Shown here: positions 1 through 5,554 of the stretch, one piece after another
Position numbering within the stretch: the stretch's first letter is position 1
Layout: the number at the start of each line of letters is the position of its first letter
Assembly (NCBI GenBank): GCA_025935735.1
Contig: JAICUS010000414.1
Location: 1-5,554 of the forward strand
DNA from: Solirubrobacteraceae bacterium
GTDB lineage: Bacteria > Actinomycetota > Thermoleophilia > Solirubrobacterales > Solirubrobacteraceae
Length of the DNA stretch: 5,554 bases
Reading direction: 5' to 3'
Program-made: the position numbers and the translations under genes
The notes under the pieces: model-generated
Databases searched by the model: none
The model's input: the letters and a program-made list of their open reading frames with translations, nothing else
Told to the model about the DNA's origin: nothing

Positions 1-675
1 CGCGTCCATCGCACTCGCGTTCAGGAGCCGCACGACCTCAGCCGCCGTGGGATGCTGCGATTGACGTCGCCTGCTCGCACCCTGCTCGACCTGGCCGCCG
101 TGTTGGACGAGCATGCGCTGCGCCGGGCGGTCCGGCAAGCACAATCGCTCGGCTGCGTCAGCACGGGCGAGGTCCTCGCGACCCTGCGCCGGCTCGGCCC
201 GCGCGCCGGCGCGCGCCGGCTGTCCCGGCTCGTCCGCCCCGGCCGGGCGCCCACGCGCAGCGAGCTCGAGGACATCGTGCTCGACCTCATCCTCGGCGGC
301 GGCCTCGAGCACCCACAGGTCAACCAGCCGCTGCTGCTCGAAGGCAGACGCGTCGTGCCGGACTTCCGCTGGCCCGAGCAGCGGTTGGTCATCGAGGCGG
401 ATGGCGCGGCGTGGCACGACGGGCCGCTCGCTCGCGCCGATGACGCCGAGCGCCAGGCGCTCCTCGAGGCACACGGTGAGCGTGTCGTGCGCCTGACCTG
501 GGGTCAAGCGGTCGGCTCCCGCGCCCAGACGCTCGCCCGGCTGCGCGCCGCCGGCGCACCGGTAGACGCAGCCGCCGGTGCCTCCACGCGACCTGGCGTG
601 GCCCGCCCGCCTCCGCGCCCGCCCCGGGGCGCTCGCCGGCGCGGCCCGTACGTCCGCGGCGAGCGCCGCGCCTAG
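1..675 (+). CDS. DUF559 / VSR-like endonuclease-fold protein, 5'-truncated by window start
   Basis: The frame is open from base 1 and ends at TAG 673-675. Residues encoded before the first ATG (52) read VHRTRVQEPHDLSRRG and lead straight into LTSPARTLLDLAAV. That matches the middle of AbiEi_4/DUF559 proteins, so the ATG at 52 is internal and the true N-terminus, probably a winged-helix part, lies upstream. The C-terminal half has the VSR-like PD-(D/E)xK pattern: an acidic helix start TRSELED (about 253-273), then PDF with Asp at 361-363, then the IEADG strand with Glu 394-396 and Asp 400-402, WH shortly after, and a final strand VVRLTW. The last ~35 residues are Pro/Arg-rich and look unstructured. 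This family is common in high-GC actinobacteria and is often labelled 'type IV TA AbiEi family', but its function is not established. No AbiEii-type toxin gene is adjacent. Nuclease activity is inferred from the fold only. Confidence 0.8.
   Translation, partial: RVHRTRVQEPHDLSRRGMLRLTSPARTLLDLAAVLDEHALRRAVRQAQSLGCVSTGEVLATLRRLGPRAGARRLSRLVRPGRAPTRSELEDIVLDLILGGGLEHPQVNQPLLLEGRRVVPDFRWPEQRLVIEADGAAWHDGPLARADDAERQALLEAHGERVVRLTWGQAVGSRAQTLARLRAAGAPVDAAAGASTRPGVARPPPRPPRGARRRGPYVRGERRA
628..667. other. Perfect 10-bp inverted repeat at the end of the DUF559 gene, upstream of efp
   Basis: GGCGCTCGCC at 628-637 is the exact reverse complement of GGCGAGCGCC at 658-667. An inner GCGG/CCGC pairing (641-644 with 654-657) could extend the stem and leave a 9-nt loop. 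The repeat lies within the last codons of the upstream gene and ends 5 nt before its stop codon and the -10-like hexamer of efp. It could act as a terminator-like or insulating hairpin, or as an operator. No T-tract follows. In sequence this GC-rich, a repeat of this quality is expected about once by chance in a window of this size, so only the position makes it notable. Confidence 0.3.
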
Positions 676-678
676 ACT
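673..678 (+). promoter_or_regulatory. Possible -10 element for efp (leaderless type)
   Basis: The hexamer TAGACT fits the actinobacterial TAnnnT -10 pattern and sits 9 nt before the GTG start of efp. Transcription starting about 7-10 nt downstream would begin at or next to the GTG, which is the arrangement of leaderless mRNAs common in actinobacteria. It overlaps the TAG stop of the upstream gene. No convincing -35 (TTGACA-like) is seen 16-18 nt upstream. An AAGG at 679-682 could instead serve as a weak ribosome-binding site if transcription starts further upstream. Confidence 0.35.
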
Positions 679-687
679 AAGGCGCTC

Positions 688-1240
<553 letters not shown>

Positions 1241-1248
<8 letters not shown>

Positions 1249-1636
1249 GTCGGAGCAGCGGCGCGCGGCCGTCTTCGCCCTCTACCAGCACGACCTCACG
1301 GGCCGGCCGCTGGACGACCTCTTCGAGCGGGGCGCGCCGCCGTTCACCCGCGCGCTCGCGCATGCGACCGCCGACCACGCCGAGGATCTCGACGTGCTGA
1401 TCGAGCGTCACGCGCGCAACTGGACGGTCGATCGCATCGCGCCGCTCGAGCGGGCGATCCTGCGGGTGGCGCTGCTGGAGATGCAGCACCCCGACCTCGT
1501 CGAGGGCGAGCGGCCGATCCCGCCGGAGGGCGCGATCGACGAGGCGGTGGAGACCGCCAAGGCGTTCTGCGGCGCGGAGGCGCCGGGGTTCGTCAACGGC
1601 ATCCTCGGTGCCGTGCTGCGCGCCGGCGCGGTCTGA
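1241..1636 (+). CDS. nusB: Transcription antitermination factor NusB
   Basis: NusB, with NusE (ribosomal protein S10), binds boxA RNA and promotes antitermination, mainly on rRNA operons. The 131-residue product is the usual size of this all-helical protein. The Arg-rich N-terminal helix [15 protein letters not shown] (2-16) is the RNA-binding start. [16 protein letters not shown] (60-75) is the most characteristic NusB segment. The C-terminal helices [12 protein letters not shown] (98-109) and [11 protein letters not shown] (117-127) complete the family pattern. The GTG at 1241 lies inside the last codons of efp, giving an 8-nt overlap that suggests translational coupling; no separate Shine-Dalgarno site is evident. 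Co-location of efp and nusB is a widespread arrangement. No part of the family core appears to be missing. Confidence 0.96.
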
Positions 1637-1658
1637 CGCCTGCCACAATCCCCGCCCG

Positions 1659-1859
1659 ATGCCACTCGAGCGGTTGATCGAGCGTCTTGAGCACACCGCC
1701 ACCTCGCTGCGCGCCGGCGAGCTGGACGCCGAGCGCGCCGCCGCGCTCGTGGAGGACTGCGCGCGCCTGGCCGCCGAGGCCGGCGCGGAGCTCGATCGGG
1801 AGGTCCGGGCCGCGGATTCCGGCCCGGCCCCGGCGGGCCAGCTCGCGCTCGGTTCGTGA
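1659..1859 (+). CDS. xseB: Exodeoxyribonuclease VII small subunit
   Basis: This 66-residue protein has the XseB pattern: an amphipathic helical hairpin LERLIERLEHTATSLRAGEL (3-22), then ERAAALVEDCARLAAEAGAE and a charged end of the second helix (LDREVR). The glycine-containing turn (RAGEL) matches the family's 'LExGEL' turn. XseB subunits coat the XseA catalytic subunit in exonuclease VII, which degrades single-stranded DNA from both ends. ATG 1659 is preferred to the in-frame ATG at 1608, which would add 17 residues unlike the family and overlap nusB. There is no clear ribosome-binding site, and CACAAT at 1644-1649 could be a -10 for a leaderless transcript. The stop overlaps the ispA start (GTGA). 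The usual partner xseA is not adjacent. Because the family is short and divergent, the identity rests on pattern plus context. Confidence 0.85.
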   Translation: MPLERLIERLEHTATSLRAGELDAERAAALVEDCARLAAEAGAELDREVRAADSGPAPAGQLALGS

Positions 1860-2728
1860 GCTACCCGGAGCACCTGCGGGCCGAGGTCGAGGCCTACCTC
1901 GCGGCGCTGCGGTTCTCCGGCGAGCCGGCCACCGACGGCCTGGAGGAGGCGATGCGCTACTCGCTGCTGGCGGGCGGCAAGCGCATCCGCCCGGTGCTGG
2001 CGCTGGCCACGGCGAACGCCGTGGGGGCCGGCGACGTGCTGCCCCTCGCCGCGGCCCTGGAGCTCATCCACACGTACTCGTTGATCCACGACGATCTGCC
2101 GTCGATGGACGACGACGAGCTCCGTCGCGGCCGCCCCACCTGTCACGTCCGTTACGGCGTCGATGTCGCAATCCTGGCCGGCGACGCGCTGTACGCGGAG
2201 GCCATGCGGCTCGTGCTGCGCGAGCAGCGGGGGGAGCCCGCGCGGGTCCTCGCCGCGGTGGCCGAGCTGGCCGCCGCATCCGGGGTCGGGGGGATGGTCG
2301 GCGGCCAGTACATCGACGTCCGCGGGCTGGTGGACGCCGGCGCCGCGGAGCTGCGCCGGATGCACGAGCTCAAGACCGGCCGGCTGATCGCCGCGGCCGT
2401 CGAGTGCGTGCTCCTGCTCGCGGGCGACGAGGGGCGCTCGACTACACTGGCTGACTTCCGTGCGTTCGCCTCAGAGCTCGGAGTCCTCTTCCAGATCGTC
2501 GACGACATCCTCGACGTGACGGGGACCGACGTTGCGCTGGGGAAGCCGCGGGGTAGCGATGAACGGCACGGGAAGCTGACCTACGTGAGCCGGTACGGGC
2601 TCGACGATGCGCGGGCGATGGCCGCGGAGTCGCATCGCGCCGCCCGTGCGGCGCTGGGACGGGCTGCGCCCGGCGGCGCGGAGGAGCTCGCGCAGATCAC
2701 CGACTTCATCTTCACCCGGACGTCATGA
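1856..2728 (+). CDS. ispA: Polyprenyl (farnesyl/geranylgeranyl) diphosphate synthase
   Basis: This is a trans-prenyltransferase that condenses IPP with allylic diphosphates (DMAPP/GPP) in the cytoplasm; 290 residues is normal. LLAGGKRIRPVLAL (37-50) is the IPP-binding segment with Lys42 and Arg45. The first Asp-rich motif is DDLPSMD (79-85), the DDx4D form of bacterial type FPP synthases, followed by LRRGRPTCH. The second Asp-rich motif is DDILD (216-220) within FQIVDDILDVTG. HELKTGRLI and GKPRGSDERHGKLTY are also conserved. Tyr74, five residues before the first motif, fits a short-chain product, but FPP versus GGPP cannot be settled by eye. The GTG at 1856 overlaps the xseB stop by 4 nt, and the TGA stop overlaps the dxs ATG by 4 nt (ATGA). 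The isoprenoid role agrees with dxs next door. Confidence 0.94.
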   Translation: MSYPEHLRAEVEAYLAALRFSGEPATDGLEEAMRYSLLAGGKRIRPVLALATANAVGAGDVLPLAAALELIHTYSLIHDDLPSMDDDELRRGRPTCHVRYGVDVAILAGDALYAEAMRLVLREQRGEPARVLAAVAELAAASGVGGMVGGQYIDVRGLVDAGAAELRRMHELKTGRLIAAAVECVLLLAGDEGRSTTLADFRAFASELGVLFQIVDDILDVTGTDVALGKPRGSDERHGKLTYVSRYGLDDARAMAAESHRAARAALGRAAPGGAEELAQITDFIFTRTS

Positions 2729-4647
2729 CGAGACTGCTCGACCGAATCGACCGCCCCCAGGACCTGCACGGCCTCACCGAGGACCAGCTGCAGCAGGTCG
2801 CCCAGGAGGTCCGCGAGCTGCTGATCGACACCGTGGGCGAGATCGGCGGCCACTTCGGCGCCAACCTCGGCGCGTGCGAGATCGCGGTCGCGGTCCACTC
2901 GCTGATCGACTCGCCGCGCGACAAGGTGCTGTGGGACGTCGGCCACCAGGCCTACCCGCACAAGATCCTGACCGGCCGCCGCGACGCGCTCGAGACGATC
3001 CGCCAGTACGGCGGGCTGGCGCCGTTCTGCGCGCGCTTCGAGTCCGAGCACGACATCATGGGCGCCGGTCACGCCTCGACGGCGATCGGCTACGCGGTCG
3101 GCATCAAGGAGGCGATGCTGCGCGAGGGCGCCGAGGACGGCCGCGTCGTGGCCGTGGTGGGCGACGGCGCGATGACCGGCGGCGTGGCGTTCGAGGCCGT
3201 CTCGCAGGCCGGCGGGCTGGGGACGCCGATCGTCGTCGTGTTGAACGACAACGGGATGTCGATCGCCCCGAACGTGGGCGCGCTGTCGCGCTACCTGAAC
3301 CGCGTCCGGCTCGACCCGGGGCTGTGGGAGGCGCGCGAGGGCGTCGAGGAGAAGCTGACCAAGCTGCCGGCGGGGATCGGCGCCGCGTTCGAGCGGCTCG
3401 GCCCGCGCCTGAAGGAGTCCGTGAAGGCGTTCTGGGCGCCCGGCCTGTGGTGGGAGGAGCTCGACTGGGCCTACCTCGGCGTGATCGACGGGCACGACGT
3501 GCGGGCCATGCGGCGCGCGCTGTCCGCGGCCTTCGAGGCCGAGCGGCCGGTGGTCATCCACTGCGCCACGGTCAAGGGCAAGGGCTTCGCGCCGGCCGAG
3601 CAGGGCGGCCTGGAGGGCATGGAGAAGTGGCACGCGGCCAAGCCGAAGTCGATCGCCCAGCGGCGGCCGGCGCCCTCCCGGCCCGCGTCGCCCGCTCCGC
3701 CGCAGTGGACCCAGGTGTTCGGCGAGGCGCTGGTGCGCGAGTGCGAGCGCGACCCGCGCGTGGTCGGGATCACCGCCGCGATGAACTCCGGCACCGGGCT
3801 GTCGCTGCTGCAGAAGGCGCTGCCGGACCGCTACTTCGACGTCGGGATCGCCGAGCAGCAGGCGGTGCTGTTCGCCGCGGGCATGGCGCTGACGGGGTTG
3901 CGCCCGGTCGCGGCGATCTACTCGACCTTCCTGCAGCGCGCGTTCGACCAGATCGTCCACGATGTCTGCCTGCAGAACCTGCCCGTGACGTTCTGCATGG
4001 ACCGCGCGGGGCTGGTGGGCGACGACGGGCCGACCCACCACGGAGCGTTCGACATCGCCTACCTGCGCTGCCTGCCGAACATGACGCTGCTGGCGCCGCG
4101 CGACGAGGCGATGCTCGTCCACATGCTCCACAGCGCGCTGCAGTGGGGCGGGCCGGCGGCGCTGCGTTACCCGCGCGGCGCGGCCGTCGGCGTGCCGCTG
4201 CCCGACACGCCGGCGCTGATCCCGGTGGGCACCGGCGAGGTGCTGCGCGCGGGCGAGCGCGTGGCACTGGTCGGCTACGGCACCGGCGTCGCCCAGGCGC
4301 TCGGCGCGGCCGACCTGCTGGCCGAGCGCGGCCTGGACGTCACCGTGGCCGACGCCCGCTTCGCCAAGCCGCTGGACGCGGCGCTGCTGGCCTCCCTGGC
4401 GCTGGAGCACGACCTGCTCGTGACCGTGGAGGAGGGCGTCCTCGCCGGCGGCTTCGGGACCGCGGTCTGGGAATGCCTGTCCGCGGACGGCGCCGCCGCC
4501 CCGCGCATCCTGCGGGTCGGGCTGCCCGACCGCTACGTCACCCACGGCGCCCCGGCGCTCCTGCACGAGGAGGTCGGGTACACGCCGGAGCGGATCGCCG
4601 AGCGCGTCGAGGCCGCCGTGCTCGACCCGCGCGGCTCCTTCGCCTGA
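2725..4647 (+). CDS. dxs: 1-deoxy-D-xylulose-5-phosphate synthase
   Basis: Dxs is a thiamine-diphosphate enzyme that joins pyruvate and glyceraldehyde 3-phosphate to form DXP, the first and often flux-limiting step of the MEP isoprenoid pathway and a precursor for thiamine and pyridoxal in some bacteria. It has 640 residues (E. coli 620). The N-terminal domain has GGHFGANLG with His43, WDVGHQAYPHKILTGRR, and the ThDP/Mg motif GDGAMTGG (146-153) with Asp147 and Asn176 (LNDNGMSI). A Pro-rich linker around residues 310-330 leads to the second domain: GIAEQQAV with catalytic Glu377, STFLQRAFDQ with Arg405, DDGPTHHGAFD with His438, and LRYPRG with Arg484. The third domain contains VEEGVLAGGFG. One oddity is that the usual AEQH reads AEQQ. 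The ATG at 2725 overlaps the ispA stop, so the two are probably translated together. Confidence 0.97.
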   Translation: MTRLLDRIDRPQDLHGLTEDQLQQVAQEVRELLIDTVGEIGGHFGANLGACEIAVAVHSLIDSPRDKVLWDVGHQAYPHKILTGRRDALETIRQYGGLAPFCARFESEHDIMGAGHASTAIGYAVGIKEAMLREGAEDGRVVAVVGDGAMTGGVAFEAVSQAGGLGTPIVVVLNDNGMSIAPNVGALSRYLNRVRLDPGLWEAREGVEEKLTKLPAGIGAAFERLGPRLKESVKAFWAPGLWWEELDWAYLGVIDGHDVRAMRRALSAAFEAERPVVIHCATVKGKGFAPAEQGGLEGMEKWHAAKPKSIAQRRPAPSRPASPAPPQWTQVFGEALVRECERDPRVVGITAAMNSGTGLSLLQKALPDRYFDVGIAEQQAVLFAAGMALTGLRPVAAIYSTFLQRAFDQIVHDVCLQNLPVTFCMDRAGLVGDDGPTHHGAFDIAYLRCLPNMTLLAPRDEAMLVHMLHSALQWGGPAALRYPRGAAVGVPLPDTPALIPVGTGEVLRAGERVALVGYGTGVAQALGAADLLAERGLDVTVADARFAKPLDAALLASLALEHDLLVTVEEGVLAGGFGTAVWECLSADGAAAPRILRVGLPDRYVTHGAPALLHEEVGYTPERIAERVEAAVLDPRGSFA

Positions 4648-4657
4648 GCGCCTTCCG

Positions 4658-4677
4658 CGGCGGTTGGCGCGCCGCCG
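4658..4677 (+). other. Small GC hairpin just after dxs
   Basis: CGGCGG at 4658-4663 and CCGCCG at 4672-4677 pair over an 8-nt loop that includes part of the palindrome GGCGCGCC. It starts 10 nt after the dxs stop codon. It may assist termination together with the stronger hairpin directly downstream, but such short GC repeats are common by chance here. Confidence 0.25.
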
Positions 4678-4680
4678 TTC

Positions 4681-4706
4681 ACGGTCAGGGTCAGACCCTG
4701 AGCCGT
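4681..4706 (+). terminator. Hairpin terminator candidate downstream of dxs
   Basis: TCAGGGT at 4685-4691 pairs perfectly with ACCCTGA at 4695-4701 around a CAG triloop. ACGG at 4681-4684 pairs with CCGT at 4703-4706 across a one-base bulge (G4702), giving 11 base pairs in total. It is the strongest fold in the only sizeable intergenic gap and lies 33 nt after the dxs stop. The U-tract of a classical intrinsic terminator is missing (TTGAGG follows), as is frequent in high-GC actinobacteria. It probably separates the isoprenoid operon from the cupredoxin gene. Confidence 0.5.
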
Positions 4707-4781
4707 TGAGGCATCTCCACGCAGAATCCGTCGAACTGCGGTTCGCGCGGGTGCGTACCCCCGGCCGGAACGACACCTTTC

Positions 4782-4790
4782 GGAGGGGGG
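4782..4790 (+). promoter_or_regulatory. Strong Shine-Dalgarno site of the cupredoxin gene
   Basis: GGAGGGGGG lies directly before the start, with 7 nt between GGAGG and the GTG at 4794. It decides the start codon of the last gene and is by far the best ribosome-binding site in the window. A possible ECF-sigma-type promoter (GAAC at 4733-4736, CGTA at 4754-4757, spacer 17) lies upstream but is weak. Confidence 0.75.
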
Positions 4791-4793
4791 CTC

Positions 4794-5554
4794 GTGGGAC
4801 TCAGGAAGCGGTACCTGCCTTGGGTGCTGACCGCGGCGACCGCGGCGGTCGGCATCCCGGCATTCGCATACGGTGACCCGGCGCCGCCGCTGACGGCGTC
4901 GATCCAGGCCTACGACTTCGGGTTCGAGGACTCGCCGGGCTCGGGCGAGAGCACCGTGACCATCGCTCCGGGCGGCACGGTCAACTTCAGCTACCCGGAG
5001 GGCGGGAACTTCCACGACGTCGACTTCGACGCCCCCTCCGCACAGCCGACGTCGTGCACCCAGACGTCCGGCCCGAACGTCGGACCGGTCCCGCCGGTCC
5101 CGAGCTTCCCGCTCCCGCCCGGCTGGGCAGGCTCCTGCCAGTTCAACACGCCCGGGGTCTACAACTTCCACTGCGACGCCCACCCGTTCCAGATGACGGG
5201 AACGGTCATCGTCGAGGCGGGCACGCCGACGCCGACGCCCACTCCGACGCCGACGCCAACCGCGACTCCCACGCCGACGCCAACCGCGACGCCCACGCCG
5301 ACGCCGACGCCGACGCCGACGCCCACCCCGACGCCCACGCCGACGCCGACTCCGACGCCCACGCCAACGGCGACCCCGACGCCGACTCCCACGGCGACGC
5401 CAACGCCGACACCCACGCCAACGCCGACCCCGACGCCCACGGCGACTCCGACCCCGACTCCCACGGCGACGCCGACCCCGACGCCCACGCCGACGCCGAC
5501 TCCCACGGCAACGCCGACCCCGACGCCCACGCCCACGCCGACTCCCACGGCAAC
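4794..5554 (+). CDS. Secreted blue-copper (cupredoxin) protein with Thr-Pro repeat tail, 3'-incomplete
   Basis: The frame is open for 253 codons from the GTG to the last base of the window. Residues 1-25 form a signal peptide: GLRKR, then a hydrophobic Ala-rich core, then AFA with likely cleavage before Tyr26. Residues about 33-141 are a plastocyanin/amicyanin-like domain. It has Gly-Gly-Thr-Val-Asn-Phe around 60-65, copper ligand His74 in NFHDVDF, then YNFHCDAHPFQMTGTVIVE with Cys127, His130 and probable axial Met134. Cys88 and Cys115 bracket a Pro-rich insertion (VGPVPPVPSFPLPPGW) and could form a disulfide. From residue 144 on, alternating Thr-Pro with occasional Thr-Ala continues to the window end. 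Proteins of this type act outside the membrane as electron carriers or copper binders; the partner is unknown. No redox enzyme is adjacent. The C-terminus (anchor, sorting signal or further domains) is not visible. Confidence 0.85.
   Translation, partial: MGLRKRYLPWVLTAATAAVGIPAFAYGDPAPPLTASIQAYDFGFEDSPGSGESTVTIAPGGTVNFSYPEGGNFHDVDFDAPSAQPTSCTQTSGPNVGPVPPVPSFPLPPGWAGSCQFNTPGVYNFHCDAHPFQMTGTVIVEAGTPTPTPTPTPTPTATPTPTPTATPTPTPTPTPTPTPTPTPTPTPTPTPTATPTPTPTATPTPTPTPTPTPTPTATPTPTPTATPTPTPTPTPTPTATPTPTPTPTPTPTA
5223..5554 (+). repeat. Thr-Pro coding repeat (6-bp core), running off the window
   Basis: About 110 residues are encoded as (ACN CCN) pairs, with Pro replaced by Ala at dipeptides 7, 11, 25, 29, 37, 41, 48 and 55. 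The spacing of these Ala positions is 4, 14, 4, 8, 4, 7 and 7, so TATPTPTP modules recur. Third bases vary (ACG, ACC, ACT, ACA; CCG, CCC, CCA), showing that the amino acid pattern is held while the DNA has drifted. Strict alternation means no two prolines are adjacent. Such Thr-Pro tracts usually form extended, often O-glycosylated stalks in surface proteins. The end is not reached. Confidence 0.95.
5469..5552 (+). repeat. Two near-identical 42-bp tandem units inside the Thr-Pro tract
   Basis: The units 5469-5510 and 5511-5552 each encode six Thr-Pro pairs plus Thr-Ala and differ at one base, a silent Pro codon change (CCG 5490-5492 versus CCC 5532-5534). Both end in ACT CCC ACG GCA. The flanking older copies share the pieces but not the full unit, so this looks like a recent 14-residue duplication, and it may continue past the window. 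Confidence 0.85.

Noticed and set aside
52..54. ATG at 52 as the start of the first gene
   Set aside because: The frame is open to base 1 and the residues before it continue the family pattern; the start lies outside the window.
201..220. GCGCGCCGGC direct repeat / palindrome
   Set aside because: It encodes Arg-Ala-Gly-Ala-Arg within a conserved gene and is explained by GC-rich codons.
1..675. Complete AbiE toxin-antitoxin or restriction system
   Set aside because: No AbiEii nucleotidyltransferase, methylase or other partner is present; the next gene is efp.
1608..1658. Upstream in-frame ATG for xseB
   Set aside because: It would overlap nusB by 29 nt and add residues unlike any XseB N-terminus; ATG 1659 fits the family better.
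4733..4757. ECF-sigma-type promoter (GAAC, 17-nt spacer, CGTA) for the cupredoxin gene
   Set aside because: Only a loose match to the GGAAC/CGTT pattern; too short to claim without transcript data, so it is noted under the ribosome-binding site only.
2581..4776. Very long open frame on the minus strand opposite ispA/dxs
   Set aside because: It mirrors the codon bias of dxs in a GC-rich genome, its product is Arg/Ala/Gln-rich low complexity without domain signs, and dxs on the other strand is unmistakable.
5159..5554. Minus-strand Val-Gly repeat proteins
   Set aside because: They are the reverse complement of the Thr-Pro codons; the plus-strand frame has a signal peptide, copper domain and ribosome-binding site.
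5223..5554. CRISPR array or non-coding satellite
   Set aside because: There are no repeat-spacer units; the 6-bp and 42-bp periods keep the reading frame and vary at third positions.

Overview
The window is very GC-rich and has the strong third-position G/C bias of a high-GC Gram-positive (actinobacterial) chromosome. GTG starts are common: efp, nusB, ispA and the last gene all use one. The gene set points to Solirubrobacterales/Thermoleophilia or a related lineage. That set is a DUF559-type protein, the block efp-nusB-xseB-ispA-dxs, and a secreted Cys/Pro-rich cupredoxin. The placement is an inference from gene order and protein style, not a proven assignment.

Layout, all genes on the + strand. 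(1) Positions 1-675 hold the 3' part of a DUF559 / VSR-like endonuclease-fold gene whose start lies before the window. (2) Positions 688-4647 hold five tightly packed housekeeping genes. efp (elongation factor P) overlaps nusB by 8 nt. After a 22-nt gap comes xseB (exonuclease VII small subunit), which overlaps ispA (polyprenyl diphosphate synthase) by 4 nt. ispA in turn overlaps dxs (DXP synthase) by 4 nt. (3) Positions 4648-4793 form an intergenic spacer with a strong hairpin (4681-4706) that probably ends the operon. (4) From 4794 to the window end runs a secreted blue-copper (cupredoxin) protein with a good Shine-Dalgarno site. Its copper domain is followed by a Thr-Pro repeat that is still running at the last base.

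Functionally, the operon joins translation and transcription factors (EF-P, NusB) and a DNA-repair nuclease subunit to two isoprenoid genes. Dxs makes DXP, the entry metabolite of the MEP pathway. IspA condenses the resulting IPP and DMAPP into FPP or a longer prenyl diphosphate. The order is a shortened version of the Firmicutes/actinobacterial nusB-folD-xseA-xseB-ispA-dxs-tlyA-recN block: folD and xseA are missing between nusB and xseB, and tlyA/recN do not follow dxs.

I see no strong evidence of a novel multi-gene system. The points most worth a second look are the cupredoxin with its unusual Cys-x2-His-x3-Met spacing and its growing 42-bp Thr-Pro repeat, the xseB gene without an adjacent xseA, an AEQQ variant at the Dxs active-site loop, and the signals between the DUF559 gene and efp (a perfect inverted repeat, a PPP motif and a leaderless-type -10).
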